Below are positions 33,401 to 44,786 of a stretch of DNA of 64,000 bases, piece after piece. The notes beneath the pieces are model-generated. The model searched no databases. It was not told the DNA's origin and saw only the letters and a list, made by a program, of their open reading frames with translations. The stretch's first letter is position 1; every line of letters starts with the position of its first letter. The DNA is from Gymnothorax reevesii (lineage: Eukaryota; Chordata; Actinopteri; Anguilliformes; Muraenidae). The stretch covers positions 3,981,001 to 4,045,000 of the forward strand of contig CM056574.1 in assembly GCA_029721435.1 (NCBI GenBank), given 5' to 3'. The translations under genes were made by a program, and so were the position numbers.

Positions 33401-34925
33401 GTTGGCACGTTATGTAAATCGTAGATAAAAACAGAATATAATGACTTGCAAATCCTTTTCAACTTATATTCAATTGAATACACTGCAAAGACAAGATGTT
33501 CAAACTGAGAAACTTAATGATTATTTGCAAAAAAAATAATAATCTTAGAATTTAAAGGCAGCAGCACATTGCAAAAAAGTTGGCACAGGGGCCTTTTTAC
33601 CACTGTCTTACATCACCTTTCCTTTTAACGACACTCAGTAAACGTTTGGGAACTGAGGAGACCAATTTTTGAAGCTTTTCAGGTGGAACTCTTTCCCATT
33701 CTCGCTTGATGTACAGCTTAAGTTGTTCAACAGTCCGGGGTCTCCGTTGTCGTATTTTACACTTCATAATGCGCCACTCATTTTCAATGGGAGACACGTC
33801 TGGACTACAGGCAGGCCAGTCTAGTACCCCCACTCTTTTACAACGGAGCCATGCTGTTGTAACACGTGCAGAATGTGGCTTGGCATTGTCTTGCTGAAAT
33901 AAGCAGGGGCATCCATGAAAGAGACGTTGCTTGGATGGCAACATATGTTGCTCCAAAACCTGTATGTACCTTTCAGCATTAATGGTGCCTTCACATATGT
34001 GTAAGCTGCCCATGCCTTGGGCACTAATACACCCCCATACCATCACAGATGCTGGCTTTTGAACTTTGCGCCTATAACAGTCCGGATGGTTCTTTTCCTC
34101 TTTGGTCCGGAGGACACAACGTCCACAGTTTCCAAAAACAAGTAGAAATGTGGACTCGTCAGACCACAGAACACTTTTCCACTTTGCATCAGTCCATCTT
34201 AGATGAGCTTGAGCCCAGCGAAGCCGGGGGCGTTTCTGTAGAGTTTTAACTTGCACTTGCAGATGTAGCGACGAACTGTAGTTGCTGACAGTGGTTTTCT
34301 GAAGTGTTCCTGAGCCCATGTGGTGATGTCCTTTACACACTGATGTCGGTTTTTGATGCAGTACCGCCTGAGGGATCGAAGGTCACGGGCATTTAATGTT
34401 GGTTTTCGGCCTTGTCGCTTACGTGCAGTGATTTCTCCAGATTCTCTGAACCTTTTGACGATATTACGGCCCATAGATGATGAAATCACTAAGTTTCTTG
34501 CAATAGCTCGTTGAGGAATGTTGTCTTTAAACTGTACGACAATCAGCTCACGGATTTGTTCACTAAGTGGTGACCCTCGCCCCATCCTTGTTTGTGAACG
34601 ACTGAGCATTTCTGGGAAGCTGCTTTTATACCCAATCATGGCACCCACCTGTTCCCAATTAGCCCGATCACCAGTGGGATGTTCCAAATAAGAGTTTGAT
34701 GAGCATTCCTCAACTCTGTCTTTTTTGCCACTTGTGCCAGCTTTTTTGAAACATGTTGCAGGCATCAAATTCCAAATGAGCTAATATTTGCAAAAAATTA
34801 CAAAGTTTACCTTTTCGAACATTAAGTAACTTGTCTTTGCAGTGTATTCAACTGAATTTTAGGTTGAAACAGACTTGCAAATCATTGTATTCTGTTTTTA
34901 CTTACGATTTACACAACGTGCCAAC
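33401..34925 (-). mobile_element. Tc1-type transposon in the right arm
   Basis: Mirror copy of 21860-23386 with the same inverted ends (gttggcacgttatgtaaatc to gatttacacaacgtgccaac). The flanks on both sides are also mirrored (caaatgcc and ccagtgaag), so it was part of the segment before duplication and did not insert twice. Confidence 0.85.
33597..34585 (-). pseudogene. Tc1-type transposase, frameshifted (right arm)
   Basis: It has the same layout as the left-arm copy, with the catalytic boxes WSDESTF, QQDNAKPHSA and SPDVSPIENEW (Leu to Val before the Ser-Pro-Ile). The position that is TAA in the left arm is TTA here, so the N-terminal frame runs on (KCKLKLYRNAPGF) but still ends 17 codons later. 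The shared frameshift remains, so neither arm has an intact enzyme. Confidence 0.8.
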
Positions 34926-35574
34926 TACAAATGCCAAGCGGGAACCATTCAAAAAAACTTTTGGGGTATTTGAAATTATTTTCCCTTTGGGTAGAACAGA
35001 CATACATAACGTTTTGACTTTATTATATACAATATCATATTTTACACTGTAAGTGGAATATATTAAAAAAAGTTTTTGCATCATTGCATCAAACTGAACT
35101 GCATTGTTCAGCCTTTTTGGCAGCAACAGAAAATCCATCTGAAAGGATTCTTTTGTTTGATCAATTTTTTGTCTGGATTCTACCAATCCACTTCAGCAGT
35201 GTTTGCCGCTGATTTTAACAGCATTTCCGTCTGTCAGTGCTTCTAAAGCCACATCCACACCGGACGCGAAACAAATTTTTCGCACAACAGATTACATTCA
35301 AAGTCAATGCATAGACGCTTAACGCCACTGATATTTGCACGGTTAATGACGTGACAGCAGCCATTCAAATTAACGTTACCACGAAAATACACCATAAATA
35401 TCTCGACAACTCGAATTTCATTCGTTGATTCTTTTCATTTTAATCAAAAAAGAACGGAAACCAAATATAAAATTGCTGCGACGACGGTGATACTGAAAAT
35501 CCCACCGTCTCCATTTTCAAAAGGAGCCTTCCTCATCCCACCAACAACACGCGCAGCAAATATCAATTTTACTC

Positions 35575-35700
35575 TTTGAGCGCTGAATAAAATTTCAAGG
35601 GATTAAAAATGTTGCCACATGATAGGTTTTCAACAGCATCTGATTTTGATATTTTGCATCATTGGGCAACTATAGTTGCCTACAGCGCTGAAGTTATCAT
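35575..35700 (+). mobile_element. Short MITE, mirror copy (right arm)
   Basis: It carries gagcgctgaataaaatttca, atgataggttttcaacagca and the palindrome ggcaactatagttgcc. In this orientation it matches the order seen at 28598-28803. Confidence 0.6.
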
Positions 35701-36630
35701 TGGTTTCCCCTGAAATCAGCAGGAACAAAATTCATGCTAGCTGCCGAGGTGGCCATATTGAAAATCGCAGCACGCTCCTTTTCAAAAGGAACCTTCTACC
35801 AGCCACTAGCACTGACAGCAAATTTGAAATTGATCAGATCATCCATCCTGCTTGAAATCGATGAAATTCAAATTCAAGATGGCTGACAAGGTAGTCTTAT
35901 TGAAAATGGGAGTGCACCCATTCTTGAAGGGAAGCTTTCTCTATCCATTATTAACTTACACACCGAATGTTAACTTGATCGGATCATTTTTTTTCCTTGA
36001 CATCAATGGAAACCAAATTCAAGATGGCTGCTGTGTCGGCCGTATTGAAAATCACAGGGATGGTGACAGTGCAAATGACACACCATCTCTCGGTGGCTGA
36101 GACCTGCCCGTAGCATGCCAATGGCTCTTTTTCTCTCTCCTGTGTCACAAGCCGTTCCATTCTCTTGATGCAGTTGCTTTTTTTGTTGGGTATTGACCGC
36201 ACCCAAAAGAACAAGTCAAGTGTCACTGAACACATCACAAACAGCTGAATGTTATTACTGAAGTGCTTGGCGCGTTCACAATGGCGCAGGTCAGGATTAC
36301 AATAGCACACGTTTTAATTTGTTTGCACTCGTGCCTCTTTGGAAAAGCAATAAAAATCAATCGATTCTTAAATTTGCCATAAATACAGTACATACCGTTG
36401 TGTTTTGAATGGTGCTAAGTATATATTGTGCCATGTTCCCTCCAATGTCATCACACACTATAAAGAAAGACTCAGAGCTGCTATCTCAGTCAAGTTAGGC
36501 TTCTCTCAATGGCTCTCATTTATCAAGCTTGCATAGGATCTGGCGTAGATTCTGGAGCAAATATCATTGTTTGCCAGGTGTCACGTCTGATTTACTAAAA
36601 GAGTGTATGTCGCAGATTTCGGTGCAGAAC

Positions 36631-37560
36631 TGCCGGGGCTTTGATAAATCTGGCGGCAGAAACCATCATAATTTACATGACACGCCCCTATAAATTCATG
36701 CTCCGGGAGGCATAGTCCTGCTCACTTTACAACATGGACTCTCAAAAGATGGCAAAGAAGAAAGAACTTAACTGAGGAGGAAATGTCGTCGGCCTGCTGA
36801 TAAACCTCGTATCTACAATTTGATGAGAAACAAAAACTCGTATGTCCACGATAATAGCATAAACATTGCAAAATACAAAATTTCATTGATTGGATACATT
36901 CTTTGAGGAAAAATCATCATTGTACCTGAACACAGCTCAACTGCTTTCTTACATGCAAAATTAAACTTTTTTTTTTTGCTCTCCTGTAAAGTTTATCATT
37001 TTGAAGATACAAGGTTTTATAAGTAGGCCGACGATAGATGGAGAAAAACAAAATTATTTTATTTGGAAGTCTTAAGAGTGGAATTAAGGGAGCCCTGTAG
37101 GCTGCAGTTTAGAAAACTATTGCCGCTGCAGTAAACACCCTTGGGGTGGAAAACCCGAGTGCAGCTGAGGTTTGATTTAATTCATTAATCATTAATAAAT
37201 TGAAGTGACTATTCACACTTAATTTTTGTGCTTGGATGCACTTAAATGACCAAAATGACGTCTTGTTAGACGCACTTATTATTGTGGCCAAGACGCACAT
37301 TTCTCCATTGCCCACACTTAAAATAAGTGTGTCCAAAGCTAAAAATTTTTTCTTGGCCAAACTTATTTTAAGCGGTACTTTCTACGCGGCACTGGAATGG
37401 TAATCAACTTGCGCACTTACAAGTGTGGTCAAGAAAACAAGTAGATCAGAAGGATCTAATAGCTGCGACCTCGCCTAGCATCCGTCACGAGGCCTAGTGT
37501 CCATGACTGGTGGTTTCTTGTACAAGTGTAATGTCGAACTTGGCAAATGACCTTGAATAT
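36631..37560. other. Gene-free flank of the inverted duplication
   Basis: No protein. Words such as aaataagtgtgtccaaag and cttattttaagcggtac are echoed near 46.52-46.56 kb, so the nest of repeats between may have inserted into one older repeat. Its superfamily is not clear. Confidence 0.35.
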
Positions 37561-38160
37561 CAATAGGGGACACTTCCTCTGTACCAAGAAGCTTGCTCTA
37601 AGATGTAATAGCCATCCATCAAGTTAAAGTGGAGTTACGGTGTGAAAACTGTGAAATCGGGGCAAAATCAACACTTTTTTGACCGGTGTGACCTTGGGAT
37701 TCGACAGATGACCTTGAAAATCAACAGGGAACCCCTCCTCTATACCAAGAAGCTTGTTGTAAGATTTCATAGCCATTCATTGAATTAAACTTGAGTTACG
37801 GTGCGAAAATCGTGAAATCGGGCAAAATTGACACTTTTTTTACCTTTGTGACCTTTGACGGGTGACCTTGAAAAACAATAGGGAACACCTCCTGTATGCC
37901 TAACAGCTATTTCCAAACTTTCATAGCGATCCATGAATTCTAACTGGAGTTACAGCGCGAAAACCTGCAAACAAGGTCGTGATCTCTGTGAACTTGACCT
38001 TTGACCTCGACCTTGTGCATGGACATCACTTTGGTGAAAGGTCAATAACTCCTGAAAATTTCATGATGACACGACGACAGGAACATGGTGAAAAAGGTGT
38101 CACAGACGGACAGACAGAAGCGTTAGTCACAGCTAAAAAATGTAGCATTGGCCACACGTA
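37560..38160. repeat. Tandem repeat, units about 150-165 bp
   Basis: About three and a half units with the order gaccttgaaaatcaacaggg, acaccTcct, tataccaagaagcttg, tcatagcca, gagttacggtg, gaaatcgggcaaaat and cactttttt, ending in gacggacagacagaagcg. No ORF longer than chance. Confidence 0.65.
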
Positions 38161-38765
38161 AAAGTGCGAATAACATTGGCCTTAATAAATTCAATTTATA
38201 GATCTACGATAATTCATGTTATATTGCCTACATAATTGACGATCCAAATGCTTTACATGTAGGTTAAACAAGTGTCCGATTTTAAGATCGCCTCCAAAAA
38301 ACGGGTTGCAACAGCGCAGGGAGCGGTGGAGGCCAACCAGACTCGAACCTCCAGCTGTCACAGCACTGATAGGCTCCCCGTCCATCGTGGGAATATGAGC
38401 CGGTGGGGACATGGATGAGTCCCCCCCGCCTCGATCAGAGCACCATGAGGGTAACTGGTAAAATACAGTCTGCAGAGATCACTCTTCATTGTACTTTTAT
38501 CACTGTTACTCCATGACATTTTATTGGGTGCCACACAAAACGAGAGCCACTCGTCACTTTCCCGGATGGGATCTCTGTGCCGAAAGTTCCTCTCACTTCG
38601 GAAGGAAGCTTATTCCTCTAACAATGGAAGATCTGCCATTGTCAAAATGTGATCACGGTCGAAGTGTCCGTAGGTATCTATATGCTGAGCAACAAAAGAA
38701 ACGTAAGCTAGCTAGCTAGCTAGTTAATGTACTCTTATGGTTACTCACTCGAAGGAACCGCAAAA
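38161..38765. other. Gene-free stretch
   Basis: No family recognised. A gctagctagctagctag run sits near 38709-38725. The rest is unique-looking. Confidence 0.4.
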
Positions 38766-38810
38766 TAAGCCCTACGGGCTTGAACCCCTATTGTTTTCGC
38801 TTTTTATTAT

Positions 38811-39289
38811 ACGCCCGTCTTAAGACGGGACGTATTATGTCATCAACCCCGTCCGTCTGTTTTTTGTCTGTTCGCAATTTCTTGTCCGGAGCATAACTCC
38901 TGAGCCGCTTGAGCTACATTCGTGATACTTCACATAAACGTGCACCATCACTAGGCGCTGTGTCGCGCACCATGATTTCGTTCACCCGGTCAAGGTCAAG
39001 GTCACTGGCAAAGGTCAAAGGTCACATGGGGCCCAGATGGGCCTTGTCCGGAGCATAACTTCTCAACCGCTTCAGATACATCCATGATATTTCACACACA
39101 CGTGTACCATCACTGAGCGGAGTGTCGCGTTCCATGTTTACGGCCCTCCCTTCAAGGTCTGGTCATGGACAAAGGTAAAAGCTCACATGGGGCTGTTGTC
39201 TGTTGGATATTGGTATCATGTTGTCTGTCCACTTCCTGATCCATGTTCATGACGGGCATATTATGCACCGTTGGCGGTGCTCTTCTTGT
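38811..39289 (+). mobile_element. Hairpin-ended element, third family
   Basis: It starts with the perfect palindrome cccgtcttaagacggg (38813-38828) followed by acgtattatg, and ends gggcatattatg plus the hairpin gcaccgttggcggtgc (39265-39280). Two internal copies of cttgtccggagcataact lie about 160 bp apart. It interrupts the H element. Confidence 0.5.
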
Positions 39290-39305
39290 TATTTTTATTA
39301 TTATT

Positions 39306-40915
39306 GGGGTTTCAAGCCCGTAGGGCTTAAATCAGATATTGTTTGTCCTATAGCCATAAAACTCACAGGATATATTCATACAAGTACTTAAAACATACTC
39401 TGAAAATTTCATTGCAATTGTTCGATAGGGGGTGCTATAAATACAAAACAAAACAACGTGGTGTAACACAAATAAGACTATAAATCACAGATTTTCCACT
39501 CTTTACCAATCTCACAGGATATGTCAACATAAGAACCTGAAACATAGCCTGAAATTTTATATCAAATCGACCAGTAGGGGTGTGCCATAAATGCAAAAAA
39601 TAGACTAACATAACATAAATCAGACTATACATCATAAATTTTTGGTCCAATCATTACACTGGAAAAAAGCTCCACATAAATACCTAAAACACACTCTTAA
39701 AGTGGTTTTTGTCCCCCGCTGCCACGATGGCAAGCGAAGCGGGGCACATAGTATTCAGCTCCGTCCGGCCGTCCATTATGTCCCGTTCGTTCTGAACGCG
39801 ATATCTGAAGAATGGTTTGACCGATTCCAGTTATCTTTGGTGTTGAGGTATATTGGTGTGACATGCCGACCCCAGTAGATTTCTGTGACCTTGGCATTAT
39901 TCTCAAGGTCAGTACGATCATTTGACTACTTACAAATTCCTTGTCAACTTGTCTCAAGAACGGTTTGACCGATTCCATTCATCTTTGGTGTAATGATGTA
40001 TTAGCGGTGGGGGACATGGTATTTAGCTCCGTCCGTCTGTCCATCATGTCCCGTTTCTAGCGAAAGCGATATCTCAAGAACGCTTTGACCGATTCCATTC
40101 ATCTTTGGTGTCAAGGTGCACTATGGGAGTGCTCACAGCCCACTCGATTGACGTGACCTTTCCATTATTCTCAAGGTCATTACGACCATTTGACCACTTA
40201 GAAATACTTTGTCCAACATCATATCTCAAGAACGGTTTGACCGATTCCATTCATCCTTGGTGTCAAGGTGTACTAGGGGCGGGGGACATAGTATTCAGCT
40301 CTGTCCGGCCGTCATGTCCTGTTTGTTGTGATCGCGATATCTCAAGAACGGTTTGACCGATTCAATTCGTCTTTGGTTTTAAGGTGTATTATGGGCGGGG
40401 GACATAGTATTCAGCTCCGTCCGTCCGTCCATCTGTCCGTTATGTCCCATTTGTTGTGAACGCGATATCTCAAGAACGCTTTGACCGATTCCATTCATCC
40501 TTGGTGTCCAAGTATTTTAGGGGTGGGGGACAGAATTCAGCTCCATCCGTCCGGCCATTTGTCCATCCCATTCCGTTGGTTGTGAACGTAATATCTCAAG
40601 AACAATTTGACCGATTCCATTCATCTTTGGGGTCAAGGTACATTAGGGCCGGTGGACATGGTCTTCAGCTCCATCAGTCCATCTGTCCGTCCGTCATGTC
40701 CCGTTTGTTGTGAACGCAAAATCTCAAGAACTCTTTGCCTGATATTATTCATCTTTGGCATCAATGTGTAATTTTGTGATACGCCCACCACAGTCGATTT
40801 CCGTCACCTTGCGGGGGACAAGGCCACGGTTAGTGGCAACACTTGTTATTTACGCTGTTAAAGCTTTTCACTACTAATGGTCATTCTTGGCTTGAACCCC
40901 GGAATTGCCGCTTGC
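39306..40915 (+). mobile_element. Hairpin-ended element H, first copy
   Basis: It begins ggggtttcaagcccgtaggg and ends with gaattgccgcttgcagcc. The first part has units with cacaggatat and gtgctataaat. The second part (39780-40740) is a tandem array of about 120-150-bp units with gcgatatctcaagaacg and ttgaccgattccattcatc. The same order of parts is seen at 45050-46505. Confidence 0.55.
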
Positions 40916-40977
40916 AGCCATATTTAGGGGTTCAAGCCCGTAGGGCTGAAACCCTATTGTTTTCGCTTTTTATTATT

Positions 40978-41072
40978 AGGGGGCCAAGCCCGAGGGGTTT
41001 GGGAAACGCGTAAGAACGCATACGCGTTTCCCAGGACCAGCGGTGCTGGGAACCCTATTGTTTTTGTTCGGA

Positions 41073-41104
<32 letters not shown>

Positions 41105-43350
41105 TTTATTTTTCCGTTGGTAAAAGTGGTGCTGCAGCCTAAACCGTGCAAGGGAGGGTGGTGCAATTTGGAAGGTTGGTCCAGAACCCTGCACTCACCT
41201 CAGTCACCAAAATTCACATATGTCCGCCAGCAGGGGGCGCTATAGCTGAGGGCAACGCGTTTTGGGCTATAACTCCCACACCGTACGTCTCACATTCAAA
41301 AACTTTATAGATATATAAACTAGAAATATATATGCAGTACAAAAAAAAAAAAAAACCTTTATATCCACAGATTCCCTGAAAAGCCCTGAATCACTTGGGC
41401 TAGGCCACGCCCATTTCCGCCTGTAAAATTTTTTCGCAAAATCGCAAGAAATGGAAAACCTACTTTTTCGAACTCCTCCTTGGGATTTTGTCCAATCAGT
41501 CTGTAGTTTGGCATGTACACTCTGGAGCTTCACTTGATCAAAAGTTATCAAAATAATTTTGTTTGGTCAAAATATGCGCAAATTCTTAGCAAATAAAATT
41601 TTATAGCTAGCTATGCAAATGTTTGCATTGCTATATCTCGGTAAAAATAAATGCTAACAACACCAAATCCGAGATCTTTAGTTGGAATGGGACTGTGAGG
41701 GAATAAGCCAAATTTGACTAATGTTGGCCACTAGGGGGCGCTGTAAAGATGGGAAATTTATGTCTCTTAAATGCCATCATCGATTTTCACCAAATTTGGT
41801 GGGTAGGATGCTGGGTCACTCCTGAGGCCATATCTTGAAGTTCATTATGACTGGTCAAACTGGGCATGGCTTATTACAAGATAAACAACAAACTTTTATT
41901 TTAGCTCAAGTATTTGGCTGAGGGCTCCCAAAATTACAGTGTATATCTAGAATAGCAGACAGACCTCCCATACCAAAAATTGTGTGTCACGTCCACTAGG
42001 TGGCGCTGTAACAGAGGAAAATGCATTTTGGCTCGTTACTTCCACATTTTAAATCAAATCTTCATAAACTTTATATCCACATATTCCCCAAATAGAGTCA
42101 CATCATGTGACATAGGCCCCACCTCCTTCCACCACATATTTTTCATTTTAAGTTACTAGACATCAAAAACATACTTTTTCGAACTCCTCCTAGTGTTTAA
42201 ACTATATCTGCACAAAACTTCGCTGTAACAATCTTCAGACGTGCCTCATCAAAAGTTATCAAAAGAAATTTGGTACTCCAAAAAATATGGTTCATATAAA
42301 TAAACTATTTTTTTCTGCTAGCTAAAAAACACATATTGTTACATATTAGTGTCAAAGTTAAAGCTGTCAACATCAAACTCTTTTCACTCATTGCAAAGGT
42401 CAAACAGAGGCTCTGTGCCAAATTTGGCCCAAATTGGACGATAGGGGGCGCTATAAACAGAGAAACATCAAGTGACATGAAAGTTGATCCGATTTGCACG
42501 AAATTTGGGGAGTATAATGCTGGGGCACTCCTGAGACCATATCTTGAAGGGGATTGCGACTGGTCAAAGTGGACGTGGCTTATTTTAAGATAAACAACAA
42601 ACTTCAATTTCGGCTCAGGTATTATGCTGAGGGCTGTGAAATTTATAAGGTATATATAGAATAGCACACAGACCAAACATACCAAAAATTGCATGGCTAC
42701 TCCACGAGGTGGCGCTGTAACAAATGCAAACGCAATTTGCCTTAAAACTCCCACATTTTAAATCATTTCTTCATAAACTTTACGTCATCGTGTTCCTCCA
42801 ATAGAGTCGCATCTTCTGACATTGGCCGCGCCCACTCTCACAGCATATTTTACTTTCTATGTCACTACACATCAAAAACCTACTTTTTCGAACTCCTCCT
42901 AGTGTTTAAGCTCCATCTGCACGAAAATTTGGACATATCTCTAGACTGGCCTGATCAAAAGTTATCAAAAGAATTTTGCTACACCAAAAAATTAGGTACT
43001 TCTAAATAAACAAATTTTTTCTGCTAGCTAGAAAAAACATATTGTTGCATAATTGAGTCATAGACAAAGGTATCTACATCAAACTCAAGGCACTTGTTTC
43101 CAACATCAACCAGAGGCTTTGTGCCAAATTTGGCGCAAATTGGCCAATAGGGGGCGTAATAAACAGAAGCATCAATTGACATGAAAGTTGAGAGGGCAGC
43201 CTTTTTTGACCTCACATTTGAGAGCAATTCTTGGTGATGTACCGCCTGGTAACGAAATACAGCTATTTGCATTCCATGGGCTCCGCGGGACCTGGGAGCC
43301 AAGTTGCGCAGGGAGGCTTGGCCCCCTTTCATAACTGCTTGCAGTTCTAG
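40978..43350 (+). mobile_element. Hairpin-ended element K, inner copy
   Basis: It starts gggggccaagcccgaggggt after a TTA run and ends with the hairpin aactgcttgcagtt followed by ctag (43347-43350) and t. The interior carries gtggtgctgcagcctaaacc, ccagcagggggcgctatagc and several aactcctcctt phrases repeated about every 600-700 bp. A hairpin then CTAG-T recalls Helitron 3' ends, though the usual gap between them is absent. Confidence 0.5.
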
Positions 43351-44774
43351 TTGTTATTATTATTATTATTATAGTTTTTTTTATTTTTCCGTTGGTAAAA
43401 GTGGTGCTGCAGCCTAAACTGTGCAAGGGAGGGTGGTGCAATTTGGATAGTTGGTCCAAAACACTGCACTCACCTCAGACACCAAAATTCACATATGTCC
43501 GCAAGCAGGGGGCGCTATAGCTGAGGGCAATGCGTTTTGGGCTATAACTCCCAAACCGTATGTCTCACATTCAAAAACTTTATATCCATAGATTCCCTGA
43601 ATAGCCATAGATCACATGGGCTAGGCCATGCCCATTTCCGCCTATTAAATTTTTTTGCAAAATCGCAAAAATTGGAAAACCTACTTTTTCTAACTCCTCC
43701 TTGGGATTTTGTCCGATCAGTCTGTAATTTGGCATGTACACTCTGGAGCCTCACTTGATCTAAAGTTATCAAAAGAATTTTGTTCGGTTAAAATACGCGC
43801 AAATGTTTGCATTGCTATATCTCGGTGAAAATAAATGCTAACAACACCAAATCTGAGATCTTAGGTTGGAGTGGCGCTGTAAAGGTGGGAAATTTATCTC
43901 TCTTAAATGCCATGACTGAATTCCACCAAATTTGGTGGGTAGGATGCTGGGTCACTCCTGAGGCCATGTTTTGAAATTCATTATGACTGGTACAACTGGG
44001 CATGGCTTATTACAAGATAAACAACAAACTTTTATTTTAGCTCAAGTATTGGCTGAGGGCTCCCAAAATTACAGGTTATATCTAGAATAGCAGACAGACC
44101 ACCCATATCAAAAATTGTGTGTCACGTCCACTAGGTGGCGCTGTAATAGATGCAAATGCATTTTGGCTTGTAACGTCTACAATTTAAATCAAATCTTCAT
44201 AATCTTTATATCCACTTATTCCCCAAATAGTCACATCATGTGACATAGGCCCCACCCCCTTCCACCACATATTTTTCTTTTTAAGTTACTAGACATCAAA
44301 AACATACTTTTTCGAACTCCTCCTAGTGTTTAAACTATATCTGCACAAAACTTTGCTGTAACAATCTTCAGACGTGCCTCATCAAAAGTTATCAAAAGAA
44401 AATTGCTACTCCAAAAAATATGGTTCTTATAAATAAACCATTTTTTTCTGCGAGCTAAAAAACACATATTGTTACATATTTGTGTCAAAGTCAAAGCTGT
44501 CAATATCAAACTCTTTTCACTTGCTGCTGGCCTCAAACAGAGGCTCTGTACCAAATTTGGCCCAAATTGGACGATAGCGGGTGCTATAAACAGACAAACA
44601 TCAAGTGACATAAAAGTTGATCGGATTTGCACGAAATTTGGGAAGTATGATATTGAGTCAATCCACTGCCTGGTAACGAAATACAGCTATTTGCATTCCG
44701 TGGGCTCGGTGAGACCTGGGGGCCGAGTCACGCGGGTAGGCTTGGCCCCCTTTTATAACTGCTTGCAGTTCTAG
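43351..44774 (+). mobile_element. Hairpin-ended element K, outer copy resumed
   Basis: After a TTA run (43353-43371) the interior of K begins again at tttttccgttggtaaaagtg (43385), the same point as at 41110, and runs to a second aactgcttgcagttctag (44757-44774). The first K copy therefore sits inside the TTA run of this one. Confidence 0.5.
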
Positions 44775-44786
44775 TTATTATTATTA

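Larger units (their letters stand above)
29360..36630 (-). repeat. Right arm of the 16.5-kb inverted duplication
   Basis: Reverse complement of 20141-27399. All landmarks of the left arm are mirrored: GCACCCC units (29360-29780), LINE ORF1 (30598-31059), TA microsatellite (31945-31995, longer than in the left arm), Tc1 (33401-34925), MITE (about 35575-35700) and tandem units (35450-36050). Small differences are scattered throughout, so this is not one sequence read twice. Confidence 0.9.

Noticed and set aside
20141..36630. Idea that the palindrome is one giant transposon with 7-kb terminal inverted repeats (for example Maverick-like)
   Set aside because: No Maverick gene is seen, no target duplication at the outer edges, and the Tc1 with its frameshift is shared, which fits a segment duplicated in inverted orientation better.
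20141..36630. Idea that the palindrome is only an assembly artefact
   Set aside because: Arms differ by scattered substitutions and microsatellite length. It is still worth a read-level check.
38709..38725. gctagctagctagctag run as a possible regulatory site
   Set aside because: Simple-sequence repeat with no context that supports a function.
41267..44774. Several 70-149-aa frames in the hairpin-ended repeats
   Set aside because: Related frames recur because the repeats recur. No domain is seen, and they change frame and strand between copies.
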